From a virus: a stretch of 50,833 nucleotides of DNA. The notes beneath the pieces were generated by a model. The model did not search any database and was not told the DNA's origin. It saw only the letters and a list, made by a program, of their open reading frames with translations. The position numbers and the translations under genes were made by a program. Each line of letters begins with the position of its first letter. The stretch's first letter is position 1. The DNA is taken from the IMG/VR virus record IMGVR_UViG_3300012920_000058, positions 1 to 50,833 of that record, one strand, 5' to 3'. This document shows positions 12,301 through 19,432 of the stretch, in pieces.

Positions 12301-14847
12301 GTGCGCTTATTCAGAAGATTTGATACGTCCCAAACACAAGATAACTTATATTATTTTTGGAAAGACGTCCGAATATTCGCGCTTAGTATTGTAAATGTAC
12401 GGGCCAACCCAACAGTAATAAGTGAAGCCGCCGTTTTAGGTACTTTAACGGCGCACGAGATAAAGCTCAGAAAGCATAGAACTGCTTATGTGCCTCTAGG
12501 GCCCGCTAAAGCTCAATTTTTTACTGGAGATGAATACGGATACCTTAGGAGCAGTTCGACGTATCCTGGACATACCCAGCCTTCCGCCCGCCTTAGCAAT
12601 AACGTTGTCGACGAACCTTGGTGGAGTTCAATAGACTATGCCAAGGGGAATGCAGTCGGTACAGATAGTGTTCAGGGGAACGTGCTTTCCGTACATCAGG
12701 GCGGCGGCACTTGGAGACTAGGAACCACGCAGTCGACCTGGTCTGGGCACTTTATAGGCTGTATGCAGCCGTACTATTTGCGCACTGCGGATCTCAGGAA
12801 GTCATTTATGGGTCGCCCTGTTGCCGGTATAAAGCAAGCAGGATATAGGTATAGACACATTACCTCTCCAAATTTTGAACAGGTTTTTCTATCTAGAGAC
12901 CACTTCGGGTTTTCCAGGTTCAGTGAGTCGGGGGGAGAAGGGGGCTTCGGCTTTTCCGGAGCTGCTGCCGCGAACATAGGGTGGGGCAAAAAGATAGTAA
13001 AAACTCAGTTACCGGATACCAGCTCTTTGGCTCCAGACGGGCTAGCAATAACTTTTTCAACCTCTCCCGCATCCTCTATAGGAGATTTTTGGGCTCGAGA
13101 TTATGTGCTACCCACTGAGACGGGCGTCATAGATCCAGAGTCCCCGTGGATTATGCCGGAAGTCCAAGAGAGTAAAATATTCAAACGAGGTGCGGACGGG
13201 ATTAGTGTTACGGGATCCTTAGCAACAGACCCATTGTTTTATCAGCAATCAATGTTAGTGGATCTAATCCCAGACGAATATCCTGTTCAACCTCTTGGGC
13301 ACTCTTATGTAGACCCGAATTCAGAAGAGTTAATGCCCTGGAATGGGTATTACCTTCCCAAACAACTTATAACTACCTCGTTTGGGCTAGCAAGAAGCAG
13401 TTTTACTACAATAAAGACTACGACTCCTGAACAAGTCGCAGCAGACAATGGTATTGGATACCCAGAACCTACGCATGCCTACTATTTAGATACAACAAGA
13501 CTGGTTCTGCCAGGGACTACTGGATTTATAGTTCCCATAGATTTAAGAAGCGACGCCATTCTTAAAGAAGTTTCTTGGCACGTTTCTACCGTTCCGCATA
13601 TTTGGCGGCAATTATCTCCTGCGAAAGTAGGCGCGTGGGCAGAATTTGATAGAACGTTTCAGGCATCTACGGGAACGAAGCGCAGGTATCACAGACATCC
13701 ATCAGCGGATGGTGCTTATGATCCTAGATCCTTTTACGAACTTAACGAAGAAGGCGAAGGGGTTCCTAGCTATGTCAATGCTGGCACAACAGGTATGCAG
13801 GCTCAGTGGGCCTGTCATCACGATCTTCCTTTTAAGCAATGGGGGGCATCGGGGGGAACTACGCTAAATCAATCGGGACAGGGAGTTATATCTAAGTTTC
13901 CGAGTGAGCTTCAAACAACTCTCTCTCATAACATAGAGGATTGGAGAGATAGAACAGGAATAATAGTAGAGCTTAGAAGAACTCGACTCTTTAAGGACAA
14001 TTATGAAGCAGACTGGAATACGGTAAGAATGGATCAGGGAGGCGTAAGTGAGTTAGTAGCCTCTCATGTTCACAAACTTAGTGACATAGATCCAATGAGC
14101 ACCGTGATGCAGCAACAGTCCTATTCATGCGAAGCAACTTTCTTAGGAGAAGGAAGGTATACAGGGGTTATCTTTTCCGCCAGAGAGAAGCCTAGATACG
14201 GTCTTCAATATAGAGATCATGTCCAACAGCCTCCCGAACTACACCTAAAGGGAACGTTTTCGTTTTCTTCCGAGGCAGATGGAGACCTACATTACAAGCT
14301 AAAGCAAGATGCGGGACAGTTCGATTACTTCTTAGCCATACGGTTTTGGGTAACGGGGCCTCGAGTTTATACAAGATTCGATCAGCAAATCAGGAAGACC
14401 ACGGGATACGTCGGGGCTCCTCCAAATGTAGACGGATACTGGTTTCAGGAATATTCTAACTGTCAGCACGCCCCGTATTTTATGGAAAATCCTTCATCAT
14501 TGCTCAGAAGGCTTCTGACAGACTGGGACGGCTCTCCGGACGAACTAAGAGAGTTTCTAGAGACCCAATCATCTTTTCAAGTGTGTAGTGGTGCTACGCC
14601 GTGGACGGGCGAGGGGCACCCCTATGATACTGCCTCTAGCGGTCCGTTCGAAAGATTGGTAACTAGAGGACCTTCTTTCGTGGCACATCCAGTCAGTCCT
14701 CCTTACGGGCCTGCGTGGGCAGACGAAGAAAGGTCAAAAGGAGTCAGCAGGGCATTTCAAGGATACTCGGGAAGACCTGACCATCACTTCAATGGCAAGG
14801 TAACTTTTAGAGGAGCTAGAGCGGCATATTGGACCGTAAAACCGTAG
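6325..14847 (+). CDS. Giant tail fibre/adhesin-type structural protein
   Basis: This is the largest gene of the window, 2840 residues from ATG 6325. That start overlaps the previous stop as ATATGA and is preceded by GGGAGG about 10 bases upstream; an in-frame TTG at 6307 is less likely. No known enzymatic domain was recognised. The sequence is beta-rich, with many Asn, Gly, Ser, Tyr and Trp residues. One strand motif near residue 840 (IFNGPNAGFYLID) matches the SGxNxGxY pattern seen repeatedly in the 1708-residue neighbour. Size, composition and position at the end of a structural operon fit a host-recognition fibre, tail fibre scaffold or baseplate appendage. A terminator hairpin follows 5 bases after the stop. 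Confidence 0.75.
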   Translation: MSQYKRRAFMSGHTDVFVHSQPFITGTEHINSEGKLDSIENTPLVNPVETFELTIETESGVVDFQIRTDEETTLANIVDSMNQNVDVSALVTAFDHEGCLRIQTLQSGEPVAGSPSFIRILKNRSANFIDLAPLMGFHIHPHPGATVKSGDLASTPARPTGEQNKAGATFLARGEDRASINFNRSLHQLGINDDAAEVRLTKKVAVPVVIDLDADSPRLVKDGNTILGINLSPTVGDEYDSLLLNTDIFVGDLTANSTLSEISNCFSVMDLEEKAIVEDHLPVRVALVTRGATQTIEQWGVTWGSENEAPQNPVPDTMDHNPDGLQVLGVKRWIHNGINITEIRDGCVLVCEDAEFVTKKVRPHDLVTISASTISSPINHNGDYKVISVLSETEIEVQSVHHTDVAFLNNGTANLGKIDVRKDGMFETTEDQIHLSFYPAIRSFPGDLKKPEERDSGSESYENKIRIVFGTSTLLGNLPANFLIAPSVNTAEEIDAFTVRRIWRKTSFDGVYQGQRLNYVGSETGSGSKLTISNGPLEFALNTDAFGQRPGGLNRNKTVTGTLTGHSDYYTVLEIDTVNENANVLPVRVSDLDVGKVVLITVTGVTAEGVGLPVVDSSPDGYTKHIRPDEPFLITEVVGTNRLALKSLSPDLTLMSYLSSMAVDNSFAAPGGGRSFLCSGVLLEESISPLKAALAVVSGSGSTQVNEAAAIGYTYLGHSAQKFPLKSMFEDRQLDAQGAGLQLLSPTTDKGVGTSNLHLERIQRVLGSSGNYVESTLLKIDTASNTNRCIFASALQNEVVSYQSGNIFATDVDSFLADVDHPDAGTVPNTIGRTVLRIFNGPNAGFYLIDKKFNSLNNLFSVSPLNLRHDRTANQDPWDFVPLKGTPPFSLRGAQPFEFEEGETVYEAMQARFSSLEDRFYTQDSLDAGTARSLSGNIEDFPAQYGCLYKIMFSAGSVAEQHVYEGEYATSEVGITAFAEGYPNARAIQAHWLGYGSAFYIQANDVHSTSVTTTPRGFEEVVNPNPGQQPNEIKPKDDAANGPWNAAYGWAINIDVYTPAGGIGILARAPHRRSESVLDKTATGMDIYTESASVSPFNSVDKFDNRSFADPSELPNPTKNSGYGMRVTSGTFTALKEVLASGQIQGYDPKKDSTDPAAIFRAGILDPSDLALWAKKKLPLQIDLPRAFYTALNDSVANEYVSSVVTIQDHRNKLLMEGTDEQKALAVEAGFTTGALTVSGSVNLRNFSPLVSTSSVTSRGLYPVFSGEANLSHLTGDKLLRYTGDDGSQFAFSNMANVDRTDSELGSAPINLLPFDGKNGENGNPLYSFSSTDPTLSGMGNSPHQVVMSVLANADSSIDANPLLAKNEIYKFVGRVLEFRYDSSDPDVINAGDPDSAGSAKFFRIESVKLEYDYEQGQFYWQFYLRNDHTARFDASSGSVISNATRGEGQGGLLEVSRTIAVPHLADETDSWDRKVTYIRIREARWAYGWVDMAEFSIIGTYFTDHFDAAPLPFMGYSKLYPLFGLESYNGSNTSEAHYAALGADFGVPHFSGIRTTEQIIGDKIDQGDFKYPYFSFRENVGYIDYPRITMGESGRIRYGAMNRLASNTWLQNFYGIRIGLNTFNNAYFGGIAEYRDSNLHRLDDGNYYSLWVNYSNSQIFSTDGNPNPNVAQPAINSSVFMDRTHDDTNIFAASRWVNQGDGYSPLTTDQNPPISSELSSLTGQRPILSTDSWYSRNRENLNGHRDSLVNDQVYPRYLFRKLLSRVNERTKSFTFAGQDIHIESIQGFPDRYGHLNIVSQNAIWNEAGNGWSAEDKSFADHKCVYSPIKGGSILINQDDEESGTGGPRGVCLVGVSLSLPVNFDPEKYNFRLQALLHSSELPPLVIGDSIQDPDSRVASLRYQIIKDTVNGSEIIIERVIPLTRRNADTGFVEIDEECTANRHPRSNDPRAKLPGEFLKDNNRDDIEYRLRLVLPMMTKNSWNAIPYSERQVRLFRRFDTSQTQDNLYYFWKDVRIFALSIVNVRANPTVISEAAVLGTLTAHEIKLRKHRTAYVPLGPAKAQFFTGDEYGYLRSSSTYPGHTQPSARLSNNVVDEPWWSSIDYAKGNAVGTDSVQGNVLSVHQGGGTWRLGTTQSTWSGHFIGCMQPYYLRTADLRKSFMGRPVAGIKQAGYRYRHITSPNFEQVFLSRDHFGFSRFSESGGEGGFGFSGAAAANIGWGKKIVKTQLPDTSSLAPDGLAITFSTSPASSIGDFWARDYVLPTETGVIDPESPWIMPEVQESKIFKRGADGISVTGSLATDPLFYQQSMLVDLIPDEYPVQPLGHSYVDPNSEELMPWNGYYLPKQLITTSFGLARSSFTTIKTTTPEQVAADNGIGYPEPTHAYYLDTTRLVLPGTTGFIVPIDLRSDAILKEVSWHVSTVPHIWRQLSPAKVGAWAEFDRTFQASTGTKRRYHRHPSADGAYDPRSFYELNEEGEGVPSYVNAGTTGMQAQWACHHDLPFKQWGASGGTTLNQSGQGVISKFPSELQTTLSHNIEDWRDRTGIIVELRRTRLFKDNYEADWNTVRMDQGGVSELVASHVHKLSDIDPMSTVMQQQSYSCEATFLGEGRYTGVIFSAREKPRYGLQYRDHVQQPPELHLKGTFSFSSEADGDLHYKLKQDAGQFDYFLAIRFWVTGPRVYTRFDQQIRKTTGYVGAPPNVDGYWFQEYSNCQHAPYFMENPSSLLRRLLTDWDGSPDELREFLETQSSFQVCSGATPWTGEGHPYDTASSGPFERLVTRGPSFVAHPVSPPYGPAWADEERSKGVSRAFQGYSGRPDHHFNGKVTFRGARAAYWTVKP

Positions 14848-14852
14848 GCTAA

Positions 14853-14885
14853 AAATAGGCAGGGAACTTTGCTCCCTGCCTATTT
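14853..14885. terminator. Bidirectional intrinsic terminator between convergent operons
   Basis: Perfect 13-bp inverted repeat: AAATAGGCAGGGA (14853-14865), a 7-base loop, and TCCCTGCCTATTT (14873-14885). The stem has a G/C-rich core and A/T ends, giving a short U-run on each strand, longer on the minus-strand transcript. It lies between the stop of the giant plus-strand gene at 14847 and the stop of the minus-strand operon at 14898, exactly where a shared terminator is expected. Confidence 0.9.
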
Positions 14886-14897
14886 AGTATATACTGC

Positions 14898-15758
14898 CTA
14901 GTCTTCCCAATCGAAATCTAGTAACGAACTGATGTTGTCATCGTAGTTTTCATTATGAGACCAGGTTAGGTAGCCCATGATGGCATCTACCCTTTCGCTA
15001 ATCGCAGCTAACTCGAGCTTAACTTCCTTTTGAAAGTCTTCGGTTTTCTCTTGAGTCAGTACCATCTGCGCGCCGATGGCTTTTATATCTTCTGCCACTC
15101 CCGTAGTCCAAGGAGGTGTATCGGTTGATGTAGTGGCGGTAGCCTTTGTCCGCTTGCTAGTAAGCTTGGGCTTGGGCTTTCTCTTAGTAGTAGCAGTAGT
15201 GGGCTCATCAACTGTAGTTTCCGCGTTTTCCTCTGTTTTGGTAGTCGCGGTCCGTCTCTTCCTCCTTTTCTTTGGAGGGGGTGTCGAGTCTTCAGCAGTT
15301 TCTACGGTCTCTACGGTCTCTACTGTTTCTTCCTTTGGGGGAGAAGTATGTACTTTGTTAGACCGCGCTTTTCCTGCTTTTACAATTTCACGCAGAGCCT
15401 CTTCCTCCATCTCAGCGATGTCTGGGTACAGGGACTCTCCTGCATCGTCTGTAACTCCCAATATGGCGGATATGAGCTTATCTACCGGCATTGTAAGAGT
15501 TTCTGGACACATCTCTAGAGCCCCGAGTTTCATAGCGATGCTTCGTAAAAGCCTTTGTCTTGTCTTCATTTCATTACTTCCTTTTTTATTTTTAATCATC
15601 GGATATGGCCCAAATTCCAGTAAGACCCTGAACCTAGCGGCAGTCACCCCATCAATTACTTTCTCATGTAGGTTGCAGCCCAATCCATTAGCTAGCATGT
15701 GTCCGGTGACTTTTTTGCACTTATCTAGGAATACGCAGTCTAAACAAGACTTGGTCAT
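14898..15758 (-). CDS. Cys-rich N-terminus, basic low-complexity middle and helical C-terminus; unknown function
   Basis: I chose ATG 15758 because it overlaps the upstream stop (ATATGA), giving 286 residues; a GTG at 15827 would overlap the previous gene by about 70 bases. The N-terminal 40 residues hold a cysteine cluster (CLDCVFLDKC, later GLGC) that could bind a metal. Residues about 145-225 are low-complexity Glu/Thr/Lys/Arg/Pro, with a VET triplet repeat (TVETVETVETAE) followed by the basic patch KKRRKRR. The C-terminal 60 residues look helical or coiled-coil and end in acidic residues (DFDWED). The basic patch suggests nucleic-acid contact, which is inference. It is the last gene of the minus-strand operon. 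An internal start is possible at 15569 (Met64), preceded by AAAGGAAG. Confidence 0.75.
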   Translation of the reverse strand: MTKSCLDCVFLDKCKKVTGHMLANGLGCNLHEKVIDGVTAARFRVLLEFGPYPMIKNKKGSNEMKTRQRLLRSIAMKLGALEMCPETLTMPVDKLISAILGVTDDAGESLYPDIAEMEEEALREIVKAGKARSNKVHTSPPKEETVETVETVETAEDSTPPPKKRRKRRTATTKTEENAETTVDEPTTATTKRKPKPKLTSKRTKATATTSTDTPPWTTGVAEDIKAIGAQMVLTQEKTEDFQKEVKLELAAISERVDAIMGYLTWSHNENYDDNISSLLDFDWED

Positions 15759-16045
15759 ATTATGTCTGATTTCATGGCCTGCCAGCATCGGATGACAATT
15801 AGTTCTGGACACCCGTATGTTGTACACCTGCCGTTACATCCAGGCAGTTGCGTCCTTAGACGCCTGAAATTGCGCTGAATGTGCCTCTCCATAGTACTTC
15901 TGTGCTCTTCGAGGGGACAAGGTATGTCCTCGTCATCCATACCCATGACTACATCATAGATACGGTCAGACATTCTCTCTACGTTTCCCAACCCCTCTTC
16001 TCTACATATGGAGGCAATTTCTGTCCTATTGACGTCATTTTTCAT
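15755..16045 (-). CDS. Small Cys-containing hypothetical protein
   Basis: This 96-residue protein starts at ATG 16045, with GGAG six bases upstream and an 11-base overlap with the preceding RusA-like gene. It ends in an ATGA overlap with the next gene. Cysteines occur near residue 14 and in the C-terminal half (GCNGRCTTYGC, then RCW), so a small metal site is possible. No family was recognised. Its placement at the end of the recombination part of the operon is the only functional hint. Confidence 0.65.
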   Translation of the reverse strand: MKNDVNRTEIASICREEGLGNVERMSDRIYDVVMGMDDEDIPCPLEEHRSTMERHIQRNFRRLRTQLPGCNGRCTTYGCPELIVIRCWQAMKSDII

Positions 16046-16508
16046 GCCTCACTCCATACTCTTTTATGTTGGCTGGGGTTAGTCGTAAGTATACCCCAGT
16101 ATCTTTTCCCATATTCTTTGAGAGTATTAGTCTCAAAAACAGGCTGTCATCTATTCCAATTAATTCCGATAGGCAGTCCTCTAAGAGTTTTCGTCTATTG
16201 CCCACATCAAACTTTTTGAAAAAAGTTTTGGCTTTCTTGGGCCATCCTTTATTTACGAGCGTGGGGAAATAAAAATCCATTTCCAAGACGTACGCACTAG
16301 TCTCTGTGTGTGACTTAGTAAACCTTACTAGGTCTACCATATGGTTATTACGCATATATTCGATGAATTTACGGCGATATAGCTTTGCTTCTGCGGAGTA
16401 AGTAGCCCCGCCTTGCCACCTGTGAACTCTAATTTTATTTTCACTAGGAGGCAAATCGGGGAAAAATACATCTAAGCAACCCTTAGAATCTTCGTCTAGA
16501 ACTTCCAA
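16035..16508 (-). CDS. rusA-like: RusA-like Holliday junction resolvase
   Basis: Predicted RusA-family endonuclease that would cut branched or Holliday-junction DNA during phage recombination and packaging. The C-terminal half has the family core pattern DVGNRRKLLEDCL, then IGIDDSLF, matching the usual D-x-x-N-x-x-K...D-x-L...DD arrangement of metal-binding aspartates. The N-terminal segment PSENKIRVHRW followed by YRRKF fits the family's first strand and helix. The 157-residue length is close to RusA plus a short extension. The start is a TTG at 16508 with a strong AGGAGG 10 bases upstream; later ATGs would remove the conserved N-terminus. It overlaps the end of the upstream gene by 26 bases. 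Confidence 0.7.
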   Translation of the reverse strand: MEVLDEDSKGCLDVFFPDLPPSENKIRVHRWQGGATYSAEAKLYRRKFIEYMRNNHMVDLVRFTKSHTETSAYVLEMDFYFPTLVNKGWPKKAKTFFKKFDVGNRRKLLEDCLSELIGIDDSLFLRLILSKNMGKDTGVYLRLTPANIKEYGVRHEK

Positions 16509-17031
16509 GATTAGAGTCCCTCCTATTCATCTCAATTGAAACTTTCTTATTCTCTATGAGACGGGAGAGAACTCGTAAATCTCTATTAGCTGCTTCTGCT
16601 ATACCGCCTAAAAGTTCGCAATAAGTCTTCGCCTCTATCCAGCAAGTATTTGCCTCTACGTAACGAATATCTGCTATAGTCAGGTCTTCTTTTTCTTGAA
16701 CTGTTCCTGTCTTAGATTTCCTAACTAGGCTCTTGACCAGCTTTAGCTTTTCCGCAGAGTTTAATGTCTCTGCTTTAGCCACGGTTAACAAGCTGTTAAC
16801 ATAGTCGCTGTGCCCACACATCTTAGAAAAGACATCTCCCAATTCAGAATTAGTAAAGCTATTTACATTGTCTGGAAGTCGTCCATCAAAGAACTGTCCA
16901 TTATCTTCTAGAGGGCGGCTGGGCAGTGCGAGCCCTGAGTTTTCCAGTCTCTCCACTGCCTTCAGTCCTGCACTTTCGTACATCCGATCACCCTCGTCTA
17001 GGGTAACCGAGTAATCATGGTTTTTCTTCAT
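16483..17031 (-). CDS. Hypothetical protein in recombination operon
   Basis: This 182-residue protein starts at ATG 17031, overlapping the stop of the nuclease gene by 4 bases (ATGA). It is largely helical and charged. A stretch at residues about 55-75 (NSFTNSELGDVFSKMCGH) and the region around residues 115-160 look like long helices, and the C-terminus ends in basic RRRF. It has no recognised domain. It lies between a Cas4/RecB-like nuclease and a RusA-like resolvase, so a role in recombination or DNA processing is plausible but unproven. Confidence 0.65.
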   Translation of the reverse strand: MKKNHDYSVTLDEGDRMYESAGLKAVERLENSGLALPSRPLEDNGQFFDGRLPDNVNSFTNSELGDVFSKMCGHSDYVNSLLTVAKAETLNSAEKLKLVKSLVRKSKTGTVQEKEDLTIADIRYVEANTCWIEAKTYCELLGGIAEAANRDLRVLSRLIENKKVSIEMNRRDSNLGSSRRRF

Positions 17032-17840
17032 CTCGCCCTCTGTTCACAAAAATAGTTATACGGACAGCTACTGCATTCGTATCTGTCTGCCGTTGCAATT
17101 GGAGGTTGTCCAGTTGAAAGGGCTTCCTCAATTTTTATCCCAGTTGTTCTCCACCATCTTTTTTCGATTTTCTTGTCGTAAGTTAGCACAAACTCTTTTA
17201 TGTCATGCGGCCATGATTTGCTAACATATAGAAATGAGATAAATGGGACATCTAAGGCATTCGCATAAATACCCATTGCCTGGATTATGTGAGCGGGCTT
17301 AGGAGCAGTAAGCTTATCAAACTCCTTACCAATTGATTTTATCTCGAGCAACACCCGACAATTACTCAAAGGAATCAGCCCGTCAGTGCTTGACCCCATT
17401 ACAAACAACTCAGGCAGATCTATCTTGACCTCATCCAAGAACCCTGGAATCGAAAGATGAAGAGCTTTTTGAACTACGTCGTGTATGGCGTGCCCAATAG
17501 CGAATGTCATTAACAGTGCGTGCGGGATAAATTGTTTAGGGGCCTTGTCAGCAACAACATCATAATATAGCCGACGCACACACATGTGTGAACTGGAGGC
17601 GTGTACAGTACCCACACTCCGTTCGTATGGCTTAAAAAGTCCAGTACCTCCACACGATCGGCACACCTGATCGGGTTCTTTAGCTCTCCATTCTCGATAC
17701 TCCTGTAGAGTAAGTCCTACTTTAGTACCTAGTTTTCTTGCTCCCAAGTTGTAATAAGATCTAATGTCTATGCTAGATCGTATTTGTTCTATCTCCTCGG
17801 CCGAAAACTTATCAAGATCCTCAATCGTGTTTATTTTCAT
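17028..17840 (-). CDS. PD-(D/E)XK nuclease, Cas4/RecB-like with probable Fe-S cluster
   Basis: Predicted exonuclease related to the RecB/AddB/Cas4 nucleases. A strand containing STDGLI supplies the first acidic residue, followed about 13 residues later by LLEIKS, the E-x-K catalytic strand; a QAMGIYANAL helix follows, as in motif QxxxY. Four cysteines fit the Cas4-type iron-sulfur arrangement: one near the start of the fold (MCVRRLYYDV) and a C-terminal CSSCPYNYFC cluster. A second cysteine pair (CRSCGGTG) lies upstream. I chose ATG 17840, which overlaps the upstream stop by 20 bases; an in-frame TTG at 17882 is the alternative. The operon context with RecA and two resolvase-like genes supports a role in DNA end processing or recombination. 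Confidence 0.75.
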   Translation of the reverse strand: MKINTIEDLDKFSAEEIEQIRSSIDIRSYYNLGARKLGTKVGLTLQEYREWRAKEPDQVCRSCGGTGLFKPYERSVGTVHASSSHMCVRRLYYDVVADKAPKQFIPHALLMTFAIGHAIHDVVQKALHLSIPGFLDEVKIDLPELFVMGSSTDGLIPLSNCRVLLEIKSIGKEFDKLTAPKPAHIIQAMGIYANALDVPFISFLYVSKSWPHDIKEFVLTYDKKIEKRWWRTTGIKIEEALSTGQPPIATADRYECSSCPYNYFCEQRAR

Positions 17841-18291
17841 TCCTGTACGCTTCCAATAACTGAAGGAACCAACCCTCTTCAACGATGTAATACGTGTTGC
17901 CCTTATCCCTAAACTCCACCATGAAGACAGGCATTTGGTCTACGGATGCAGCATTCCCTACCTTCACTAGATCGTCTTGCTTTAGAGTAAATGATTTTTT
18001 ATCTGTATACTTGCACTCAACCCTCAATAGCTCACCTTTAAGGTCTGCCTTATCAATGGGAGTTTGTCCGGAGGCTATTGTTTGTCGAACCCCGAGAAGC
18101 TTTGCTTTAGCTTTTTCTTGCTTATCTGCTTGTCGGCGCGTGCTTACTCTAGGGTTGGCCGGCACGTAATCTATAGACAGTGACTCTCTCGGCGAGAAGG
18201 CACGATTACAAGCCCTGCACCGCATCTTACCTGCGGCCCAGGGCTTTATATTTAGCGATTCACAAAAGGGACAGGCTTTCCGTTTCCCCAT
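17821..18291 (-). CDS. Zinc-ribbon plus resolvase/restriction-like nuclease
   Basis: This 156-residue protein starts at ATG 18291, one base after the RecA-like stop, with GGAG upstream. The N-terminus is a zinc ribbon (CPFC ... CRAC, residues 8-30). The C-terminal domain carries a PD-(D/E)XK-type core: LLRVECKYTD supplies the E-x-K pair, followed by SFTLKQDDLVKVGNAA and a hydrophobic strand PVFMVEF. This resembles archaeal/phage Hjc-like Holliday junction resolvases and Vsr/MRR-type nuclease folds. The likely role is cutting branched DNA in recombination. It would be the second resolvase-like gene of the operon beside the RusA-like one, so substrates may differ. The fold assignment is by motif reading only. 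Confidence 0.65.
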   Translation of the reverse strand: MGKRKACPFCESLNIKPWAAGKMRCRACNRAFSPRESLSIDYVPANPRVSTRRQADKQEKAKAKLLGVRQTIASGQTPIDKADLKGELLRVECKYTDKKSFTLKQDDLVKVGNAASVDQMPVFMVEFRDKGNTYYIVEEGWFLQLLEAYRNENKHD

Positions 18292-18292
18292 C

Positions 18293-19432
18293 TTACGCTC
18301 CGCCCTGAATACCTACCTTTTGCAGGGTTCTGAGTTCGATCTCGTCCAAAAGGCCGTTGTCGAGAATATAGGCAGCCGCGTTTTTAGCACCCTGCCCGAT
18401 GCGCTCCCCTTCATAAGAATACCAAGCACCGCTACGGTTAACCACTCCGTGATCTCCCGCAATGGTAACACTGTGAACACTTCTATTGATTCCGCAATGA
18501 GAGTATAGATAGTCGTAAGTTCCGTTAGCACCTTCGTGACCGCCGGCTTTCTGCTTAGTAATTTCCCACCTAACGGTCTTGCCTACGATGTTCTTTCCGT
18601 CCTTTACCTTTGCAATGGGAGATAGTTGCACAGTCACCCATCGTGCGTGTTTCAGTGCCCATCCTCCCGCCTCTATGGTTTTGGGGGAGTATTTATTTGC
18701 CCTGTCTGTGTTGTCACGGACTTGGTTAATGCCGATGACCGTGGTCAAATTCGGATTCCCGTTTTTGTCAGGAGCCAGGGCGTTGTTCAGCCCTCTAGCA
18801 AACCTAGTATTTAGAAGTGCTGCGCCTCCCACTCTAGGTGACTCTGATAGACTCTGCTCCGCATCGTGCTCAGTCAATAGACTTCCAAACGAGTCAATTA
18901 GAACAATATCAAACTGCGCCGACCTAATGATGTCCAGAGCAATGTCAAAGAGAAGCTCTGCCTTCTGAGGAGGTATTGTTACGAAGTCGCCTATCTGATC
19001 CCGCATGTCCTCTTTATCTTCCTCAGAAAGTGGCATACCTGTCATCTCTTCATTCTGTCTTGAGAAGTGCTCGATCTCAGATTCGCTGTAGGCTACGCGA
19101 ACTCCACAAGCCCTCGCCTGGGTCTTGTCATATACCATTTCAGTTGAGACAACAGCTACGGACGTATCATCGCCGTAGCGCATCTGATGTTCTCTGATTA
19201 TTTGATTAGCAAGCCAATTCTTGCCAACTCCTTGCTTGCCTACAAAGAAAGAAAGACCTCCTGCGGGAAGCCCTCCCTGTAGGGCTATATCTAAGTCTAG
19301 AATGCCAGTGGGCAGCCTCTTCATAACCCAGGGCATCGTGTACTCTCCGGCAGAAAATATTTTACCGGGGTACCTGGATTTTAGTTGGTTTATAGTTGCC
19401 TGAAGATTACTTTCTTCGGTCTTTTTGCTCAT
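18293..19432 (-). CDS. recA-like: RecA-like recombinase (RecA/UvsX type)
   Basis: Predicted strand-exchange ATPase of the RecA/UvsX class, 379 residues. After an N-terminal helix the core begins with GGLPAGGLSFFVGKQGVGKN (Walker A at residues about 65-72). A Walker B strand FDIVLIDSFGSLL follows, then an Asn-containing sensor strand TTVIGINQVRDN and a GGWALKHARW segment as in RecA. Walker A ends in Lys-Asn instead of Lys-Thr/Ser, which is unusual. I chose ATG 19432 (GGGAG five bases upstream); an in-frame GTG at 19456 is less likely. The start lies inside the overlapping tiny zinc-ribbon gene. Nuclease and resolvase genes follow directly, forming a recombination module. Confidence 0.9.
   Translation of the reverse strand: MSKKTEESNLQATINQLKSRYPGKIFSAGEYTMPWVMKRLPTGILDLDIALQGGLPAGGLSFFVGKQGVGKNWLANQIIREHQMRYGDDTSVAVVSTEMVYDKTQARACGVRVAYSESEIEHFSRQNEEMTGMPLSEEDKEDMRDQIGDFVTIPPQKAELLFDIALDIIRSAQFDIVLIDSFGSLLTEHDAEQSLSESPRVGGAALLNTRFARGLNNALAPDKNGNPNLTTVIGINQVRDNTDRANKYSPKTIEAGGWALKHARWVTVQLSPIAKVKDGKNIVGKTVRWEITKQKAGGHEGANGTYDYLYSHCGINRSVHSVTIAGDHGVVNRSGAWYSYEGERIGQGAKNAAAYILDNGLLDEIELRTLQKVGIQGGA

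Noticed and set aside
15076-15795. Long open frame (239 codons) on the plus strand
   Set aside because: It lies opposite the low-complexity Glu/Thr/Lys region of the minus-strand gene, has Val/Ser-rich runs from that bias and no coupled neighbours.
18579-18968. Plus-strand open frame inside the RecA-like gene
   Set aside because: Antisense shadow of a conserved enzyme; its codons mirror RecA motifs.
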